NCBI GenBank assembly: GCA_014155875.1
Contig: JACEFZ010017850.1
Coordinates: 86,001 to 150,000 of the forward strand
Reading direction: 5' to 3'
DNA length: 64,000 nt
Source: Cepaea nemoralis
Taxonomy: Eukaryota > Mollusca > Gastropoda > Stylommatophora > Helicidae
The number at the start of each line of letters is the position of its first letter. Within the stretch, counting starts at the first letter, position 1. The translations under genes were made by a program, and so were the position numbers. This document shows, piece after piece, positions 23,440 through 33,859 of this stretch. The notes beneath the pieces were generated by a model, which saw only the letters and a program-made list of their open reading frames with translations, had not been told where the DNA came from and did no database searches.

Positions 23440-23645
23440 TTTGTGTTTTACAAAGTCCGTTATCAGGAAACTGCCAAAGGTTGGTAAGTGACATTTTAGG
23501 AGCATCATGCACTTGTCTAAGTAGACAGAGGAACAAGTCTTTTCCTCAAGTAGCGGACATCAAGAGCTGGCATTGAACCATTGTCCTACCGAGCTTATGA
23601 CATGGTCGACGTAACGACCTAACCAATAAGCCGGCTACTGCATTA
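23440..23645 (-). mobile_element. SINE family D, antisense, unit 1
   Basis: On the minus strand, 'GGCTTATTGGTTAGGTCGTT' and 'GACAATGGTTCAATGCCAGC' look like A and B boxes of a tRNA-derived promoter. The body then runs through 'AGTAGCGGACATCAAGAGC' (plus-strand reading) to 'TTACAAAGTCCGTTATCAGG'. Equivalent copies sit in units 2 and 3. Confidence 0.7.
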
Positions 23646-23871
23646 GTGTACATGGCTTAAAATACACTGGCACCCACTCATATATGGTACGGACATCCAC
23701 CAGGACACTCCTTCATAGTTGTCACTCTTGGACCACAATCACATCTCCATTGATTCCAGTTTCACGCCTTACCTTCCTGCCCTCTTTTTCACGCACCACT
23801 TCCACTCATTTACCTGGGATCTTCACTGAACCGTTACCATCTCCTACCCGGTCCCATGACCCACAGACTCC

Positions 23872-23895
23872 ACAGACGTCTATATAAGAGTATCC
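23872..23895 (+). promoter_or_regulatory. TATA-like motif in tandem unit 1
   Basis: 'GTCTATATAAGAGTATCCA' follows a C-rich stretch and is conserved in unit 2 (near 27255), absent from unit 3. It could be a retroelement promoter remnant. No transcript evidence is available. Confidence 0.35.
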
Positions 23896-24789
23896 ACGTA
23901 CAATTCATGTTAGTATCACAGTCTGTGATTTTGAGATCAGTAGCAACAATTTTGTTTGACATTTTCATTTTCTCTTAATTGTTCTCATTTCTTTTCTTTT
24001 TATTCTTCTTATCCCCGTTCTTATTTACGCCTTAAAGTAGTCTTCTCCGTGATTATATGTTGTGTGTTATGTATGTATGTATTTGTTTGCTGATGAAGGC
24101 TAGTCGCCGCATGGTTCTGTATGTTTCGTAATTCTATTCTGTAAAGCTGCATTACCTTGTGTTATTTTATATGGTTTACAAGCCACATATTTCTGAGATC
24201 AGTGTAAAAGGCTCGGCACATCTACTGTGAACACGTAATGTGTGTCAATTCCATAACTGAATTGACCAAGAAACGCCATACAACTGTTAAAGGTCTGTGA
24301 TCGGATCTAGGTGTGAAGACAACTGTTTGGATTGGTTTATCTTGGAGACGACAACTTGTCGGATTGGTTTATTTTGGAGACGACAACTTTTCCGATTAGT
24401 TCATCTTGGAGACAACTTTTCGGATTTGTTCATTCATTGATAGTCCAGCAACTACCGATGACATTGTAATGGGCTGCCGTAGGTTTCCCTATCACAAACT
24501 TTATTGTGCTAGAGAGCGGGTTGTTTTATGGTGTCATGTATGACTGTTTTATGGTGTCATGTATGACTGTTTTATGGTGATGATGATTTCGCTCTCAGCC
24601 TATCAGACATACCATATAAATCGGCAAAGAGGTTTATATAAAGCACATATAGAACCAGGTGGGAATCAGAGCATCCAGGTCACCAGAAAGATTATGCATA
24701 TTAGCAACTCGGCCGAAGTAAACAAGAAGCAATATTCAGACTCTGAACAGTAGCGTTACAGGCTAAAATACCTTTTGTTCAATAAACTA

Positions 24790-24955
24790 AGATAAGGGAT
24801 ATTGATGAATGTGAAATGACTGCTAAACATTTACTGCACGAGTGTCCAAGCGTGCTGAACAGAGAAAACAACTCTTGCATCCACCCTCTCCATCTCAGGA
24901 CAAACTACAGCGATGTCAACAAATTTAAACGGACTGCTGTTTTTTTTCTTTCTTT
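24790..24955 (+). mobile_element. LINE C-terminal fragment, unit 1
   Basis: One frame reads 'DECEMTAKHLLHECPSVLNR', the Cys/His motif (C-E-M-T-A-K-H-x4-C) found at the end of many non-LTR reverse transcriptases. An earlier stop and frame breaks show it is dead. The same piece is at 28245-28415 in unit 2. Confidence 0.65.
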
Positions 24956-25002
24956 TTTAAACAAAACAATATATTCTAGGTGATATATGTAGGTGTACGA
25001 GG

Positions 25003-25077
25003 AGTGGCTGGCCGAGTGGCTAGAATGCCGGATTTTCCTTCAGGAGACCCGGGTTACAATTCTCGGTAAGATGTGTG
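25003..25077 (+). mobile_element. tRNA-like SINE head, family B, unit 2
   Basis: 'TGGCCGAGTGGCTAGAATGC' (A box) and 'CCCGGGTTACAATTCTCGG' (B box changed from GGTTCGAATCC). The B-box damage is shared with unit 3 but not unit 1, so units 2 and 3 are closer relatives at this point. Confidence 0.75.
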
Positions 25078-26254
25078 GGATTTTTTTTTCTGTCGGGGGC
25101 AAAAAGAAAATCCTAACCTGCATAGTTCGCAGAGACTGCACTAGCCAGCCAGGCGGCCTTAATTCCTCAGGCTCAAAGACACACCTGCCATACACATAGC
25201 TTGTTTAGGGAGATAGTCAGTGGGGACAGGGCAGGATCCCGGCTTCGTTCTTCAACAAGGCGTTCGTCCGGCGCTGACTCCTGAGCCCATTACTTGCAGC
25301 AGTGTGGACACTATATCCCAGGCTTCCGTCAAGGACAGCACTGCTCCTTAGTGGCTGCTATTGCTTTATGGTTGGTGATCAAGGCAGGAGCTGACTCGTT
25401 TCGGCTATCTTTCCCCTCCAGGTTCGAATCGCTGGCCTGCAGGACTTTCATATGGCACTGTAGTTATGCTGTTCCTATGTGACGCCCGGACTCCATTGAG
25501 ACAGTGTACCATATTCCAGTTAGTCGACTGCAGGTGCGTCCGAGACAAGGAGTTTGAGTATGCCGTACCCTAAGTCCCTACACCAGCCAGTCCCTGACCA
25601 TAAACCAATACTTTAATGAAAGCCTGGGCTATAGCATCCACCAACAACAGCTGCAACTAAAGAAGTAGCCATGGGAAACCATCTCAACTGTACCTGCCCA
25701 GGAATGAGACAGCCGATATCCATCAACGGTCAAAGCAACGAAGTCAGGGGCACGAGGACTGTGATAACTTGCTATAATTTTGGGAGACATTCAATTGTCG
25801 TGCGTGCATACAGTTTACTGATCCCTGCAGTTTAGATACTAAACCGTTTTTTCATCTTAATTCGTGTGGTGTGTATTTTCCATGTTTTTGTGTTCAGCAA
25901 TGGATTTGTAAGTACCAAGTTCTGTATGGAGCGGGGCACATTGCAGAGCATGTATTTGATGGTTAGTGTGAACTCGCAGCAAATTCATAATCTCGTTTGT
26001 TAAATTTAACTTGTATGGAGTCAAGAACAGAATAAGAAACGACGGACATTCAGCGAATTGATAAACACCATTATTTTGAAAGATTTCAAGAGAAGTAGGT
26101 CATCCCGTGAGAGCAGTTTCAGGAGATTTCAAATGATTGCTTCAGTTTGAAAGTGTTGTTTTATTTCTGTGTCATTTTGAAGTGTTGACACGATAGTGGG
26201 TGTGTGCTAACCATGGGATCAATGTGAAAACATAACAAATAATGTTAACAATGT

Positions 26255-26440
26255 TTATATCAATGGGAGATTCATTATGTCAAAGGGAGATTCATTATAT
26301 CAAAGGGGGATTAATTATATCAAAGGGATATTCATTATATCAAAGGGGGATTCATTATATCAAAGGGAGATTCATTATATCAAAGGGGGATTCATTATAT
26401 CAAAGGGAGATTCATTATATCAATGGGAGATTCATTATGC
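26255..26440 (+). repeat. 20-bp minisatellite, left part, unit 2
   Basis: About nine copies of the same unit as 22975-23420, with a local subtype containing AAAGGGGGATT. It is interrupted on the right by an antisense SINE C. Confidence 0.95.
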
Positions 26441-26452
26441 CAAACAAACAAT

Positions 26453-26600
26453 AAGTTAGTTGCATGTCCTCTACAGGACACAACAGTCAATCCCAGCATA
26501 TTTTGGCTGTTCATGATTTTTGGGCAAGTTTACGTTCAGTAGTTTGCCATTGCTTTCTGAACGATCTGCACCCATACCATTTTATAAAATACCAACGTAA
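26453..26600 (-). mobile_element. SINE family C inserted in the minisatellite of unit 2
   Basis: 'TGCATGTCCTCTACAGGACA', 'CAGTAGTTTGCCATTGCTTT' and 'CTGAACGATCTGCACCCATA' match the antisense SINE C core. The repeat resumes right after it with 'ATCAAAGGAAGATTC'. The insertion is absent from units 1 and 3. Confidence 0.85.
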
Positions 26601-26812
26601 GGCCATTATCAAAGGAAGATTCATTATATCAAAGGGAGATTCATTATATCAAAGGGTGATTCATTATATCAAAGGGGGGATTCATTATATCAAAGGGTGA
26701 TTCACTATATCAAAGGGAGATTCATTATATTAAAGGGAGATTCATTATATCAAAGGGAGATTCACTATATCAAAGGGAGATTCATAATATCAAAAGGAGA
26801 TTCATTAGTTGT
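26601..26812 (+). repeat. 20-bp minisatellite, right part, unit 2
   Basis: About ten further copies after the SINE C insertion, again followed by antisense SINE D. Confidence 0.95.
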
Positions 26813-26817
26813 GTTTA

Positions 26818-27015
26818 TTTTTACAAAGTCCGTTAGCAGGAAACTGCCACGGGTGGGTAAGTGACATTTTAGGAGCATCATGTACTTGTCTAAGTACTCA
26901 GAGGGACAGGTCTTTTCCTCAAGTAGCGGACATCAAGAGCTGGCATTGAACCATTGTCCTATCCGAGCTTATGACATGGTCGACGTAACGACCTAACCAA
27001 TAAGCCCGCTACTGC
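26818..27015 (-). mobile_element. SINE family D, antisense, unit 2
   Basis: Same element as 23440-23645, with the same boundaries relative to the minisatellite. Confidence 0.7.
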
Positions 27016-28244
27016 ATTAGCGTACATGGCTTAAAATACACTGGCACCCACTCATATATGGTACGGACATCCACCAGGACACTCCTTCATAGTCTTCACT
27101 CTTGGACCACAATCACATCTCCATTGATTCCAGTTTCACGCCTTACCTTCCTGCCCTCTTTTTCACGCACCACTTCCACTCATTTACCTGGGATCTTCAC
27201 TGAACCGTTACCATCTCCTACCCAGGTCCCCACGCCCCACAGACTTCCAAAAACGTCTATATAAGAGTATCCATGTAAAATTCATGTTATTATCACAGTC
27301 TGTGATTCTGAGATAAGTAGCAAAAATTTTGTTCGAAATTTTCATTGTTTCTTCATTGTTCTCATTTTTTTTCTTTTTATTCTTCTCATCCCCTTTCTTA
27401 TGCCTTAAAGTAGATTACTTTAAGTGATTATATGTTGTGTGTTATGTATGTATGTATTTGTTTGCTGATGAAGGCTAGTCGCCGCATGGTTCTGTATGTT
27501 TCGTAATTCTATTCTATAAAGCTGCATTACCTTGTGTTATTTTATATGGTTTACAAGCCACATATTTCTGAGATCAGTGTAAAAGGCTCGGCACATCTAC
27601 TGTGAACGCGTAATGTATGTCAATTCCATAACTTAATTGACCAAGAAACGCCATACAACTGTTAAAGGTTTGTGATCAGATCTAGGCGTGAAGACAACTA
27701 TTTGGATTGGTTTATCTTGGAGACGACAACTTGTCGGATTGGTTTATTTTGAAGACGACAACTTTTCCGATTAGTTCATCTTGGAGACAACTTTTCGGAT
27801 TTGTTCATTCATTGATAGCCCAGCAACTACCGATGACATTGTAATGGGCTGCCGTAGGTTTCCCTATCACAAACTTAATTGTGCTAGCGGGCAGGCTGTT
27901 TTATGGTGTCGTTAATTTCTTCAACCGCAACATTTGTGTTGTGTCGCAGCTACAGTTTGATGTAGATATCTCTGTCACAAACTTCATTGTGCTAGAGGGC
28001 GGGTTGTTTTATGGTGTCATGTACGACTGTTTTATGGTGATGATGATTTCGCTCTCAGCCTATCAGACATACCATATAATGCAAAGACGTTTATATAAAG
28101 CACATATAGAACCAGGTGGGGAATCAGAGCATCCAGGCCACCAGAAAGATGATGCATATTAGCAACTCGGCCGAAGTAAACAAGAAGCAATATTCAGACT
28201 GCGAACAATACGTTACAGGCTAAAATACCTTTTGTTCAATAAAC

Positions 28245-28415
28245 TAAGATAAGGGATATTGATGAATGTGAAATGACAGCTAAACATTTACTGCACGAGT
28301 GTCCAAGCGTGCTGAACAGAGAAAACAACTCTTGCATCCACCCTCTCCATCTCAGGACACACTACAGCGATGTCAACAAATTTAAACGGACTGCTGTTTT
28401 TTTTTTCCTGTTTTT
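28245..28415 (+). mobile_element. LINE C-terminal fragment, unit 2
   Basis: Second copy of the fragment at 24790-24955, carrying the same 'KHLLHECPSVLNREN' reading and the same downstream T-run. Confidence 0.65.
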
Positions 28416-28459
28416 AAACAAAACAATATACTCTAGGTGATATATGTAGGTGTACGAGG

Positions 28460-28532
28460 AGTGGTGGCCGAGTGGCTAGAATGCCGGATTTTCCTTCAGG
28501 AGACCCGGGTTACAATTCTCGGTAAGATGTGT
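28460..28532 (+). mobile_element. tRNA-like SINE head, family B, unit 3
   Basis: 'GTGGCCGAGTGGCTAGAATG' and 'CCCGGGTTACAATTCTCGG', as in unit 2. Confidence 0.7.
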
Positions 28533-29669
28533 GGGATTATTTTTTTCTGTCGGGGGCAAAAAGAAAATCCTAACCTGCATAGTTCGCAGAGACTGCACTA
28601 GCCAGCCAGGCGGCCTTAATTCCTCAGGCTCAAAGACACACCTGCCATACACATAGCTTGTTTAGGGAGATAGTCAGTGGGGACAGGGCAGGATCCCGGC
28701 TTCGTTCTTCAACAAGGCGTTCGTCCGGCGCTGACTCCTGAGCCCATTACTTGCAGCAGTGTGGACACTATATCCCAGGCTTCCGTCAAGGTAAGGACTG
28801 CTCCTTACTGGCTGCTATTGCTTTATGGTAGGTGATCAAGGCAGGAGCTGACTCGTTTCGGCTATCTTTCCCCTCCAGGTTCGAATCGCTGGCCTGCAGG
28901 ACTTTCATATGCACTGTAGTTATGCTGTTCCTATGTGACGCCCGGACTCCATTGAGACAGTGTACCATATTCCAGTTAGTCGACTGCAGGTGCGTCCGAG
29001 ACAAGGAGTTTGAGTATGCCGTACCCTAAGTCCCTACACCAGCCAGTCCCTGACCATAAAGCAATACTTTAATGAAAGCCCTGGGCTATAGCATCCACCA
29101 ACAACAGCTGCAACTAAAGAAGTAGCCATGGGAAACCATCTCAACTGTATCCTGCCCAGGAATGAGACAGCCGATATCCATCAGCGGTTCAAAGCAACGA
29201 AGTCAGGGGCACGAGGACTGTGATAACTTGCTATAATTTTGGGAGACATTCAACTTGTCGTGCGTGCATACAGTTTACTGATCCTGCAGTTTAGATACTA
29301 AACCGTTTTTTCATCTTAATTCGTGTGGTGTGTATTTTCCATAGTTTTTGTGTTCAGCAATGGATTTGTAAGTACCAAGTTCTGTATGGAGCGAGGCACA
29401 TTGAAATTCATAATCTCGTTTGTAAAATTTAACTTCTATAGAGTCAAGAACAGAAGAAGAAACTACGGAGATTCAGCAAATTAAAAAACGCCAATATTGT
29501 GAAAGATTTCAAGAGAAGTAGGTCATCCCGTGAGAGCAGTTTCAGGAGATTTCAAATGATTGCTTCAGTTTGAAAGTGTTGTTTTATTTCTGTGTCATTT
29601 TGAATTGTTGACACGGTAGTGGGTCTGTGGTAGCCATAGGATCAATGTGAAAACATAACAAATATCGCT

Positions 29670-29765
29670 AACAATGTTTATATCAAAGAGAGTTTCATTA
29701 TGTCAAAGGGAGATTCATTTTATCAAAGGGAAATTCATTATATCAAAGGGAGATTCATTAGTTAT
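29670..29765 (+). repeat. 20-bp minisatellite, about 5 copies (unit 3)
   Basis: Same unit as in the other two copies, much shorter, flanked by the same sequences. Confidence 0.95.
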
Positions 29766-29779
29766 TTCTTTTTCTTATT

Positions 29780-29950
29780 TTGGGGTAAGTGACATTTTAG
29801 GAGCATCATATACTTGTCTAAGCACACATAGGAACAAGACTTTTCCTCAAGTAGCGGACATGGAGAACTGGCATTAAACCATTGTCCTACCGAGCTCATG
29901 ACATGGTCGACGTGACGACCTAACCAATAAGCCCGCTACTACATTAGCGT
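29780..29950 (-). mobile_element. SINE family D, antisense, unit 3
   Basis: Third copy; 'AGTAGCGGACATGGAGAACT' and 'GACATGGTCGACGTGACGAC' mark it. It lacks the 'AAAGTCCGTTA' start of the others. Confidence 0.65.
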
Positions 29951-30224
29951 ACATCACTTAAAATGGCATGTGTCAAAAAAAATTTGAGAACCACCGGTTT
30001 AGAATATACTGAAGCTACATGTTTCTGAGATCAGTACAAACGGCGCGGTACATCTACTGTGAATACTTTATGTGTACCAATTCCATAACTGAATTGACCA
30101 AGAAACGTTATACAATAGTCAAAAGTTCGTGATCAGATCTAGGTGTGAAGACAACTGTTTGGATAGGTTTATCTTGGAGATGACAACTTGTCGGATTGGT
30201 TTATTTTGGAGACGACAACTTTTC

Positions 30225-30360
30225 CGATTAGTTCATCTTGGAGACAACTTTTCAGATTTGTTCATCTTGGAGACAACTTTTCAGATTTGTTCATCTTGGA
30301 GACAACTTTTCGGATTTGTTCATCTTGGAGACAACTTTTCGGATTTGTTCATTCATTGAT
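30225..30360 (+). repeat. 29-bp repeat, about 5 copies
   Basis: 'GTTCATCTTGGAGACAACTT' plus 'TTCGGATTT' repeated at 29-bp steps. Units 1 and 2 have only one full copy and two degenerate ones at the matching place, so it has expanded in unit 3. Confidence 0.9.
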
Positions 30361-30374
30361 AGCTCAATAGCTAC

Positions 30375-30715
30375 CGACGACATTGTGTTGTATGGCAGAT
30401 TGTAGTGGGCTGTCTTAGGTTTCCCTATCACAAACTTTATTGTGCCAGCGGGCAGGCTGTTTTATGGTGTCATGTATGACTGTTTTATGGTGTCGATGAT
30501 TTCTCTGTCACAAACTTTATTGTGTTAGAGGGCAGGCTGTTTGATGGTGTCGTTGATTTCTTCAACCGCAGACGACATTGTGTTGTGCCGCAGCTACAGT
30601 TGAATGTAGATTTCTCTGTCACAAGCTTCACTGTGCTATCGGGCAGGCTGTTTGGTCGTCTTGTAGATGTCTGTTTTATGGTGTAGACGTCTAAACGACA
30701 GACACCATTGTGCTG
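30375..30715 (+). repeat. About 110-bp degenerate repeat, 3-4 copies
   Basis: 'CTATCACAAACTTTATTGTG' followed by 'GGGCAGGCTGTTTTATGG' recurs, each time with small changes. Fewer copies exist at the matching positions of units 1 and 2. Confidence 0.75.
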
Positions 30716-30759
30716 TTTGGCAGACTGTGTTTGTGAACGTACATTTCTGGATATACCTG

Positions 30760-31010
30760 CAGCCTGAAAGACAAAAGAAAGAACTTAATTATAATGGAGG
30801 GTTTGGAGTGCAAGATCAGAAATTGAATAAAAACAAAGGAGAAAATTATTAAAGATAGGTCACACACTGAGTGCCTGAGAAGTAAGATGGTGCGTGATGG
30901 TGGAAATGACCATGTGTTCACATGCATCCACTGTGGACGAACATTTACAGCATAAATTGGTCTGATCAGTCACATTCGCTACCGCCTTGGGTTGTAGAGA
31001 GTATGTCATT
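30760..31010 (+). mobile_element. LINE 3' end with C2H2 finger
   Basis: The frame reads 'VFTCIHCGRTFTA', a stop, then 'IGLISHIRYR': the C2H2 finger (CxxC...HxxxR variant) typical of the last residues of several LINE ORF2 proteins. The internal TAA and the lost second histidine show decay. A better preserved counterpart is at 58110-58175. Confidence 0.65.
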
Positions 31011-31350
31011 TTGAAGCACAGTGTAACAAACAGTCGTCTGTCAAGACGGCAAGGTGCAAATAATAATGTAATTACAATGAAAACAATGTCTTTACAAATA
31101 AACATCCGAGTAAATAGAACCAATCTGAAACAACCCAATGTAGTCAAGTATGTATCAATAATAATAAAAGTAGATGGAGCATTTATTAAAGTTAAATGTA
31201 GAATAACCCTAGCAAGGGCAGCATGTCACATGATAAACACTATTTTCTGCAGTTTGATCAAGGTGATGACAAGATAAAATTGCTGAAGGATGTATTGATC
31301 CAATCCAGATGTATATAAGCGAATCATAGACAGTCAGCAGACACGTGAAA
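31011..31350. other. Unassigned AT-rich stretch
   Basis: Open frames on both strands (30987-31277 +, 30860-31147 -) have no recognisable domain. 'GTATATAAGCGA' at about 31310 is TATA-like but lies just before a satellite. Confidence 0.3.
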
Positions 31351-32450
31351 GCTGTGGAGATGTTTTATAGGAGAATGATTAGAACGCCGTGAACACATAG
31401 AAAGAGCGATGAAGATGTCTTGAAGGTAAGCTGTGGAGATGTTTTATAGGAGAATGATTAGAACGCCGTGAACACATAGAAAGAGCGATGAAGATGTCTT
31501 GAAGGTAAGCTGTGGAGATGTTTTATAGGAGAATGATTAGAACGCCGTGAACACATAGAAAGAGCGATGAAGATGTCTTGAAGGTAAGCTGTGGAGATGT
31601 TTTATAGGAGAATGATTAGAACGCCGTGAACACATAGAAAGAGCGATGAAGATGTCTTGAAGGTAAGCTGTGGAGATGTTTTATAGGAGAATGATTAGAA
31701 CGCCGTGAACACATAGAAAGAGCGATGAAGATGTCTTGAAGGTAGCTGTGGAGATGTTTTATAGGAGAATGATTAGAACGCCGTGAACACATAGAAAGAG
31801 CGATGAAGATGTCTTGAAGGTAGCTGTGGAGATGTTTTATAGGAGAATGATTAGAAGCGCCGTGAACACATAGAAAGAGCGATGAAGATGTCTTGAAGGT
31901 AAGCTGTGGAGATGTTTTATAGGAGAATGATTAGAACGCCGTGAACACATAGAAAGAGCGATGAAGATGTCTTGAAGGTAGCTGTGGAGATGTTTTATAG
32001 GAGAATGATTAGAACGCCGTGAACACATAGAAAGAGCGATGAAGATGTCTTGAAGGTAGCTGTGGAGATGTTTTATAGGAGAATGATTAGAACGCCGTGA
32101 ACACATAGAAAGAGCGATGAAGATGTCTTGAAGGTAGCTGTGGAGATGTTTTATAGGAGAATGATTAGAACGCCGTGAACACATAGAAAGAGCGATGAAG
32201 ATGTCTTGAAGGTAGCTGTGGAGATGTTTTATAGGAGAATGATTAGAACGCCGTGAACACATAGAAAGAGCGATGAAGATGTCTTGAAGGTAGCTGTGGA
32301 GATGTTTTATAGGAGAATGATTAGAACGCCGTGAACACATAGAAAGAGCGATGAAGATGTCTTGAAGGAAGCTGTGGAGATGTTTTATATGCGAATGATT
32401 AGAACGCCGTGAACACATAGAAAGAGCGATGAAGATGTCTTGAAGGAAGC
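31351..32450 (+). repeat. 78/79-bp satellite derived from LINE reverse transcriptase, 14 copies
   Basis: Copies start at 31351, 31430, 31509, 31588, 31667, 31745, 31823, 31903, 31981, 32059, 32137, 32215, 32293 and 32371. The first four steps are 79 bp, the rest mostly 78 bp, with one of 80. Translated, a unit reads 'AVEMFYRRMIRTP', stop, 'THRKSDEDVLK', which is the reverse transcriptase C-terminal motif seen as 'AVEMWFLRKMQRIPWTD' at 53300-53774. The last unit runs into LINE sequence that continues this protein. The 213-codon minus-strand frame is a by-product of the 78-bp period. Confidence 0.95.
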
Positions 32451-32730
32451 TAACTGAAAAAGAGAACTGGTTACTCACATCATAAGAAGACAGGTCACGT
32501 TCTTTGAGCAGGTCGTGAGAAGGGGGATGTATGTTGTCACGCCTAAAAAGCTGCAGTGGAGGGAACGCAGAGGAGACAAAAAGAGACGATGCTGAACAAT
32601 TTCATATCATGGCATGGCAGAACGTCGTTATCAGAAATATTGGCAGCACAGAGCGACAGAATGCTGAGGACAGACATAATTTCTTAACACGAAGGAACCA
32701 ACGAACGAACGCACTTTATTTATAAAGGCT
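32451..32730 (+). mobile_element. LINE tail continuing the amplified segment
   Basis: After the last satellite unit, a frame continues as 'LVTHIIRRQVTFFEQVVRRG', matching the 'IRRRQSKFFGHVMRR' segment of related reverse transcriptases, then 'KLQWRERRGDKKRR' in place of the GKRxRGRP block. It ends near an (ACGA) run at 32700. Stops and shifts are present. Confidence 0.75.
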
Positions 32731-32794
32731 TAAGAATTGGGCATGCAGGCCCGTCTGACATTCTGCCCTTCTTCACCACACTATATGGGCTATA

Positions 32795-33030
32795 GCCGGT
32801 CTCTCTGGCCGAGAGGTTACAACACTTTCTCCGTAATTCCGTTTATCACGCAGAGTCTCGTAGCGGACGAGAGCTGGAAGCGGTTCGACCCCCGCTGGTG
32901 ACTTGCGGGATAACTGAGCCGGCCGCTCAGAAACAATGGCAAACTACTGAGCGTAATCTTGCCAAGAAATCAACAGACAGCTGAAAGATGCTGCTGTTGA
33001 CAGTGATGTCCTGTAAAGTATATGCGGAAA
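32795..33030 (+). mobile_element. SINE family C core with a Leu/Ser-like head
   Basis: A box 'TGGCCGAGAGGTTACAAC' and B box 'GGTTCGACCCCCGC' (about 32882-32895) are well formed. The body 'CAATGGCAAACTACTGAGCG' and 'GATGTCCTGTAAAGTATATG' is the SINE C core. The same head and body combination is at 51070-51312. Confidence 0.9.
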
Positions 33031-33139
33031 AAAAATATGGGCTATAAGAAGAAGAAGTGGAAGAAAACAAAATCAAGACCTGAAAAGTGCGGATGAAGAC
33101 GTGTCGTTACACGTCGCGTTGTCTTCTTCTGTTGCATTC

Positions 33140-33245
33140 GTCTGAAAGTCGCGGTATCGTAGTGGTCATTGCCTCGATCCCCATCGGGGCGGATTCGAAT
33201 GCTTTAAAATGAACTTTGGCTCCCAGTTCATTCATTCATTCATGT
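33140..33245 (+). mobile_element. tRNA-like SINE head, family F
   Basis: 'GGTATCGTAGTGGTCATTGC' (A box) and 'GGCGGATTCGAATGC' (B box) lie about 30 bp apart, followed by a short body and an (ATTC)4 tail at 33226-33241. It looks like a very short tRNA-derived element; no second copy was seen. Confidence 0.55.
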
Positions 33246-33445
33246 GCCATACCGATAAGCGTGGGCGGTCTAGATTCGCCATCTCACTCGATGACCACAG
33301 TCGACAATACCACGTGGCCAAACCATCCAGGTATTAACTTCTCTTCATCCCCGTTGTTCTCTTCCCCTCGATCTTGCCAGTTGTTATCAAGTTCTCCAAT
33401 TTATTTCTTCTGCTTTGTTTTTCAGTCTGTGGTTCCCAATTAGAC
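33246..33445 (-). mobile_element. LINE 3' tail, antisense (family of 53300-53774)
   Basis: Read on the minus strand it gives 'KLENLITTGKIEGKRT' and 'YLDGLATWYCR', then the DNA equivalent of the C-terminal end. The match begins at nearly the same point as the copy at 62640-62850. Frames are broken. Confidence 0.8.
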
Positions 33446-33494
33446 CCGGCTTAAAATGACCACCTGAAAATGTCTACAAACACAGGCGGCCATC

Positions 33495-33842
33495 GTGATA
33501 CTGACCATAGCATTCACTGAGTGTAGAATTGCCTGCAAATATGGCTCCAGCACCATATACCCGTGTCATTTAAGGCTCGTAAACAGGCTCTTTCCTTTAC
33601 TTAATATTCGTCTGGCGCTGACAACCGTGGCTTCCTGTTTTATCATTTATTTAATTCCACAGATTGACATTTACACCCGTTATATTCTTGATAGTCTGCA
33701 TATGTACCCATTTTTTCTGCAGCACTTGTATTATGTACCCATCCTTTCTATAGCACTTCTCTTATTTTCTGTTTACGAAATGTTAAACTTCGAAAACCTG
33801 CATCCTTCTTTAGTCAGTGCACAGTTAGCTGTCATCTATTGA
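33495..33842 (+). other. Unassigned open frame, hydrophobic
   Basis: 115 codons, rich in Leu, Ile and Tyr, with an inner imperfect duplication around 'TATGTACCCAT' (33703 and 33735). No domain is recognised and no gene context is present; it may be chance. Confidence 0.2.
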
Positions 33843-33859
33843 TGCGTATATAGTCTTCC

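Larger units (their letters stand above)
24974..28431 (+). repeat. Large tandem unit, copy 2 (about 3.46 kb)
   Basis: Collinear with copy 1. It is longer mainly because the minisatellite is split by a SINE C insertion (26453-26600) and because a segment with 'GCAGCTACAGTTTGATGTAG' (27905-28010) is present between the repeated 'GGTGTC' blocks. Confidence 0.9.
28432..30720 (+). repeat. Large tandem unit, copy 3, shortened
   Basis: Collinear with copies 1 and 2 through the head, body, minisatellite (only about five 20-bp copies) and antisense SINE D. The roughly 550-bp TATA-bearing segment is then replaced by a short sequence with 'TTTGAGAACCACCGG' (29983-29997), and the 29-bp and 110-bp repeats near the end are expanded. 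Confidence 0.85.

Noticed and set aside
23000..23576. Open frames with a 20-residue repeat (SKGDSLYQREIHYIKGRF type)
   Set aside because: The 20-bp DNA unit lacks stops in all three + frames; the peptide repeat is just three DNA units read in three phases. The same occurs at 26242-26454.
31351..32450. CRISPR-like regular direct repeats
   Set aside because: The units are contiguous with no unique spacers, the sequence is LINE-derived and the genome is animal. The same holds for the 41-bp and 52-bp arrays.
31837..32478. 213-codon minus-strand frame with 26-residue repeats
   Set aside because: It follows from the 78-bp period of the satellite on the antisense strand of a LINE fragment.
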